NCBI GenBank assembly: GCA_964385715.1
Contig: CAYLRE010000004.1
Location: forward strand, 1 to 51,542
Reading direction: 5' to 3'
Source of the DNA: MB-PLM-2 sp964385715
GTDB taxonomy: Bacteria > Planctomycetota > Planctomycetia > Pirellulales > UBA7805
DNA length: 51,542 nucleotides
The notes beneath the pieces are model-generated. The model was not told the origin of the DNA. It ran no database searches and worked only from the letters and a program-made list of their open reading frames with translations. The stretch's first letter is position 1; every line of letters begins with the position of its first letter. This document shows positions 48,876-51,542 of this stretch, one piece after another. The position numbers were made by a program, and so were the translations under genes.

Positions 48876-49925
48876 TTAGAACAGAACTCGCTGCACACGG
48901 TGATGATTCGTGTCGATAACGTGCAGCCGCTCTTGGCTGTCTCGTACCAGAGCCCAAGGGTTGTGCAGTTCGCCTTCGCCGTGCCCGGCCCCACCCCAAC
49001 AACCGAGCGACTTGCCCTCGCGCGTGAATTTCTGCACCCGATGATTGCCGTATTCGCAGATGTAAACAATGTCATCGGCGAGCACGATGTCGTAGGGGTA
49101 GGAAAGTTGTCCCGGTTCGGTTCCCGGCGTTCCCCACATCTTCAGTAGCTTGCCCTCGGTGTCGAAGACCTGCACGCGATGGTTGCAAGCGTCGACAACC
49201 CACAGGCGGTCTTGCTCGTCGATTGTCATGTTCTGCGGACGGCGGAATTGGCCGGGTGCCTCGCCGTGGCCTCCCCACTGCGTGATAAATTTGCCCTCGG
49301 GCGAGAACTTCTGCACGCGGTCAAAGTCGCCATACTCGCAGACATAGGTGTTGCCGGCCGAGTCGACGACCGCGTCGGTAACGAGTCCAAATTCGCCCGG
49401 GCCCTGCCCTTTCTTGCCGCCGAGCGTGCGATCTTCCAGCAGCTTCCCCTCCGGCGAGTAATAGAGGATGCGATAGTAATGTGTATCGGCGACCATCAGA
49501 TTGCCGTCGGGATCGATAGTCAGGCCGGTCGGTTTACCGAACTTGCTCTCGGGCGTCCGGATCGGTCCCAGGAGAAGATTGCCGTCGGTGTCGAAAACCT
49601 GAATTCGAGCCAGCTTGTCGACGATGTAGATGCGGTCGTTCTCGTCGATTGCCGCGGCGCGTGGTTTTTGAAGTCGGCCATCGGCCACGCCACGTTTGCC
49701 CCAGGTGAGATCGAGCGATCCGCTGCTGCTCCCCGAGGTGCCGGCCCCGGCCCGACCGATCCAGATTCCGATCCCGCCGAGCAAGAACAGCGCCAACACG
49801 AGCAGCAATTTCGCACTACCCCGTCGTAATTCCGCGCGGCTGCATTGAGGGCGATCTCGACGAGGTTGGTGCCTCGGCTCGGACCGATTGCCCCGCATCG
49901 ACAATTTGGTTGGTCGTTGATTCAT
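48876..49925 (-). CDS. NHL-repeat beta-propeller protein
   Basis: A 349-residue protein with an N-terminal basic region, one hydrophobic helix (about 37-56, LLLVLALFLLGGIGIWIG), then NHL repeats forming a beta-propeller. Repeats show KPRAAAIDENDRIYIVDKLARIQVFDTDGNLLL, PTGLTIDPDGNLMVADTHYYRILYYSPEGKLL, RPQNMTIDEQDRLWVVDACNHRVQVFDTEGKLL and two or more like them. NHL propellers bind proteins, nucleic acids or ligands; many planctomycete members are of unknown role. It lies upstream of and on the same strand as the large vWA gene but with a 104-base AT-rich gap, so a shared transcript is uncertain. An upstream Met at 49973 would add 16 residues. Confidence 0.85.
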   Translation of the reverse strand: MNQRPTKLSMRGNRSEPRHQPRRDRPQCSRAELRRGSAKLLLVLALFLLGGIGIWIGRAGAGTSGSSSGSLDLTWGKRGVADGRLQKPRAAAIDENDRIYIVDKLARIQVFDTDGNLLLGPIRTPESKFGKPTGLTIDPDGNLMVADTHYYRILYYSPEGKLLEDRTLGGKKGQGPGEFGLVTDAVVDSAGNTYVCEYGDFDRVQKFSPEGKFITQWGGHGEAPGQFRRPQNMTIDEQDRLWVVDACNHRVQVFDTEGKLLKMWGTPGTEPGQLSYPYDIVLADDIVYICEYGNHRVQKFTREGKSLGCWGGAGHGEGELHNPWALVRDSQERLHVIDTNHHRVQRVLF

Positions 49926-50090
49926 GCCCACATCTCGTCTGTCGAATAGTATCGTCGCGGAAAACGCTGGCAAAGCAAGGCTCGGTTGCCGATGTTGTCT
50001 ATTCAGGTGTGCCTAACTGCAGGCCGCAAAACGCGCGTGGAGCGGTCGTGGTAGGCACCATCGATCGCGCCAGGCTCGCGGCTCAAAGCC

Positions 50091-50120
50091 TTGACGATAT
50101 CTCGTAAAGGCCCTTATAGT
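50091..50120 (+). promoter_or_regulatory. Strong sigma70-type promoter candidate for the Sua5-phosphatase gene
   Basis: TTGACG (50091-50096) and TATAGT (50115-50120) are 18 bases apart, each one base from consensus. Transcription would start near 50127, about 33 bases before ATG 50160. Confidence 0.6.
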
Positions 50121-50159
50121 AACACATTACGATCAAAAGTCCGCATCGGAAACGCCCCT

Positions 50160-51281
50160 ATGAACCCCGTCGTGATTGATTTTCGCAGTGCCGAAGATGC
50201 GCGCGACGTGGTTCACCGAGCCGTTCAGGCCCTGGCAGAGGACAAACTGGTCGCTTTTCCCACGGAAACGGTCTACGGTCTGGCCGCCAGTGCCCTCTCT
50301 GAGAAGGCCGTAGAAGCACTGATCAACGCCAAGGGACGCGCCGAAGGCCACCCCATGGCCCTGGCAGTAAAGAGTGCCGACGACGCGCTCGACTACGTGC
50401 CCGATCTCGGGTCCGTAGGACGACGCCTGGCCCGTCGTTGCTGGCCTGGCCCCGTGACCTTGGTGGCCGAGAATCGTCACCCGGACAGCCTGGTGCGGCG
50501 TCTGCCGGAAGCGGTGCAGAAGGCCCTCCTGCCGTTGGGAACGGTCGGACTTCGTGTTCCAGCTCACGAATTGATTCTCGAGGTGCTTCGCCTGATGGCG
50601 GGCCCCATCGTCTTTTCCAGCGCCAACTTGACCGGCGGCGAAGATCCGCTCACCGCCGACCAGGTCGTAGAACAATTGGGCGAGCGAGTCGACCTAGTGC
50701 TCGACGACGGTCGTTGTCGCTTCGGACAAGCGTCTTCAGTCCTTAAAGTCAACGAAAACGATTACCAAATTCTCCGCGAAGGGGTCGTGAACAAGCAGAC
50801 TCTGCACCGGCTTTCCAGCTTCATGTTGCTGGTCGTCTGCACGGGCAACACCTGTCGCAGCCCCATGGCGGAGAGAATCGCCAAGAAGCTGATCGCCGAG
50901 CGTCTCGACTGCAAAGTCGATGAGCTGGAACAGAACTCGGTCATCGTCTCATCGGCCGGCACGTCGGCCATGGGCGGAGGGGCACCTAGCCCGCAGGCGG
51001 TCGAGGTTCTCTCCGGTCAGGGAATCGACCTGGGCGATCATCAGTCGCAGCCAGTTCGCGAACAGCTCATTCGCCACGCCGACCTGATTCTGACGATGAC
51101 CCGCGGGCATCATCAGGCAATCGTCAACACCTGGCCCGATGCGGCCGAGCGAACGCACGTTCTTTGCGAGGACGGCTCTGACGTCTCCGACCCGATCGGC
51201 GGTCCTGTCGAGTTGTACGCCGCCTGTGCCAAGCAGATGACTAAAGAGCTCGAGCGGTGGGTCGCCGAGCTGGACATCTAA
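50160..51281 (+). CDS. Sua5/YrdC threonylcarbamoyl-AMP synthase fused to a YwlE-like low-molecular-weight phosphatase
   Basis: A 373-residue fusion. Residues 1 to ~210 are a Sua5/YrdC domain (LVAFPTETVYGLAASALS, AKGRAEGHPMALAV, SSANLTGG), which makes threonylcarbamoyl-AMP for the t6A modification of tRNAs decoding ANN codons. Residues ~222-370 are a low-molecular-weight phosphatase with the P-loop CTGNTCRS (Cys227 to Arg233) and the general acid in SDPIGG (Asp344-Pro345). The P-loop has Thr at the position where tyrosine phosphatases have Ile (CLGNICRS). In Bacillus YwlE the same Thr confers preference for phosphoarginine. Bacillus encodes sua5 (ywlC), ywlD, ywlE and rpiB (ywlF) in this order; here the first and third are fused, ywlD is absent, and rpiB follows. 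ATG 50160 gives the normal start. Confidence 0.9.
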   Translation: MNPVVIDFRSAEDARDVVHRAVQALAEDKLVAFPTETVYGLAASALSEKAVEALINAKGRAEGHPMALAVKSADDALDYVPDLGSVGRRLARRCWPGPVTLVAENRHPDSLVRRLPEAVQKALLPLGTVGLRVPAHELILEVLRLMAGPIVFSSANLTGGEDPLTADQVVEQLGERVDLVLDDGRCRFGQASSVLKVNENDYQILREGVVNKQTLHRLSSFMLLVVCTGNTCRSPMAERIAKKLIAERLDCKVDELEQNSVIVSSAGTSAMGGGAPSPQAVEVLSGQGIDLGDHQSQPVREQLIRHADLILTMTRGHHQAIVNTWPDAAERTHVLCEDGSDVSDPIGGPVELYAACAKQMTKELERWVAELDI

Positions 51282-51355
51282 CGGCCCGGTTTCCGCTGCC
51301 CAAATTCGCCTTCAAACGGCGACTTCTGGCGAAATTTCTATTGCCGTGCGGCTCC

Positions 51356-51384
51356 GTGACAAAGGAGGCAGAATTCGCTAGAAT
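51356..51384 (+). promoter_or_regulatory. Sigma70-type promoter candidate for rpiB
   Basis: GTGACA (51356-51361) and TAGAAT (51379-51384) are 17 bases apart. Both differ from consensus at one position. Transcription would start near 51391, about 67 bases before the rpiB ATG, so rpiB could be expressed apart from the Sua5 fusion. Confidence 0.5.
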
Positions 51385-51457
51385 AGGGCCTTCTCGGAGC
51401 CAATTCCCTGGCCTCCTGAACCATTCTCCCACTATCCCGGAACAGCAGACTTCTCCT

Positions 51458-51542
51458 ATGCGAATCGCCGTTGGCAGTGATCATCGTGGTATCGACGTTA
51501 AGCGTCAGGTCTTGGAATACCTGGAGTCGCTCGGGCACGAGG
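51458..51542 (+). CDS. rpiB: Ribose-5-phosphate isomerase B, 3' partial
   Basis: Only the first 28 codons are in the window. They read MRIAVGSDHRGIDVKRQ and then VLEYLESLGHE, matching the RpiB N-terminus (M(K/R)IAIGSDHAG...K..L..YL...GHEV), which contains the conserved SDH of the active site. RpiB interconverts ribose-5-phosphate and ribulose-5-phosphate. It follows the Sua5-phosphatase fusion by 176 bases, as rpiB follows ywlE in Bacillus, and has its own promoter-like sequence. Confidence 0.85.
   Translation, partial: MRIAVGSDHRGIDVKRQVLEYLESLGHE

Noticed and set aside
50009..50058. Inverted repeat GTGCCTA ... TAGGCAC upstream of the Sua5 gene as an operator
   Set aside because: Seven-base arms 36 bases apart are too weak to claim a regulatory site without further copies.

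Overview
The window looks like a piece of a planctomycete chromosome, most likely from the order Pirellulales. This is an inference from gene content: a BBP7-type outer-membrane beta-barrel protein, a DUF1080 protein, a tandem double-length UvrA, MoxR/DUF58/BatA-type von Willebrand factor A (vWA) genes, an RDD/SpoIIM/DUF4129/DUF4350 operon, few strong Shine-Dalgarno sites, GC-rich coding DNA and interspersed palindromic repeats. No rRNA, tRNA, CRISPR array, phage gene or transposase was seen. Both ends are cut inside genes: the 3' part of a korB-like gene on the left and the first 28 codons of rpiB on the right.

Layout. 1-855: end of a 2-oxoacid:ferredoxin oxidoreductase beta subunit fused to a CBS pair. 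1208-6343: a tightly coupled membrane operon (RDD, SpoIIM, multi-TM protein, DUF4129, DUF4350) with two ATGA stop/start overlaps. 6357-9237: transaldolase, then a BBP7-type barrel protein. 9295-12264: RND/MMPL exporter. 12306-21602: a neighbourhood rich in lipid-type enzymes: a ketosynthase with Glu in place of the catalytic Cys, two unrelated desaturases, a GNAT protein, an SDR dehydrogenase, a DUF1080 protein and a UbiD-type decarboxylase. 21603-22656: a gene-free kilobase of repeats, including two 116-bp MITE-like elements. 22657-31687: ribD, then a 2,336-residue double UvrA with a duplicated C-terminal module, overlapped by a DOMON/CBM9-like gene. 31684-33300: divergent lipA and smpB. 33301-35721: a repeat-rich spacer and an ABC transporter pair whose permease carries a His-rich loop. 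35854-41452: a small membrane protein, a secreted coiled-coil protein with a degenerate retropepsin-like end, a PAS/GAF/receiver protein, a membrane metallophosphoesterase and a methyltransferase. 41590-48771 (minus): BatA-like vWA, DUF58, MoxR and a large double-vWA protein. 48876-49925: NHL-repeat protein. 50160-51542: a Sua5/YrdC protein fused to a YwlE-like phosphatase, followed by rpiB.

How the genes may work together. The RDD/SpoIIM/DUF4129/DUF4350 genes and the MoxR/DUF58/vWA genes often form one cluster in other bacteria. Here they lie about 35 kb apart and probably serve one envelope-associated MoxR/vWA system. Sua5, LMW phosphatase and rpiB keep the Bacillus ywlC-ywlE-ywlF order, but with the first two fused; the phosphatase loop has the Thr linked to phosphoarginine specificity. 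The points most worth following up are this fusion, the Cys-less ketosynthase, the double UvrA with its extra C-terminal module, and a palindromic repeat that sits in frame inside the SDR gene.
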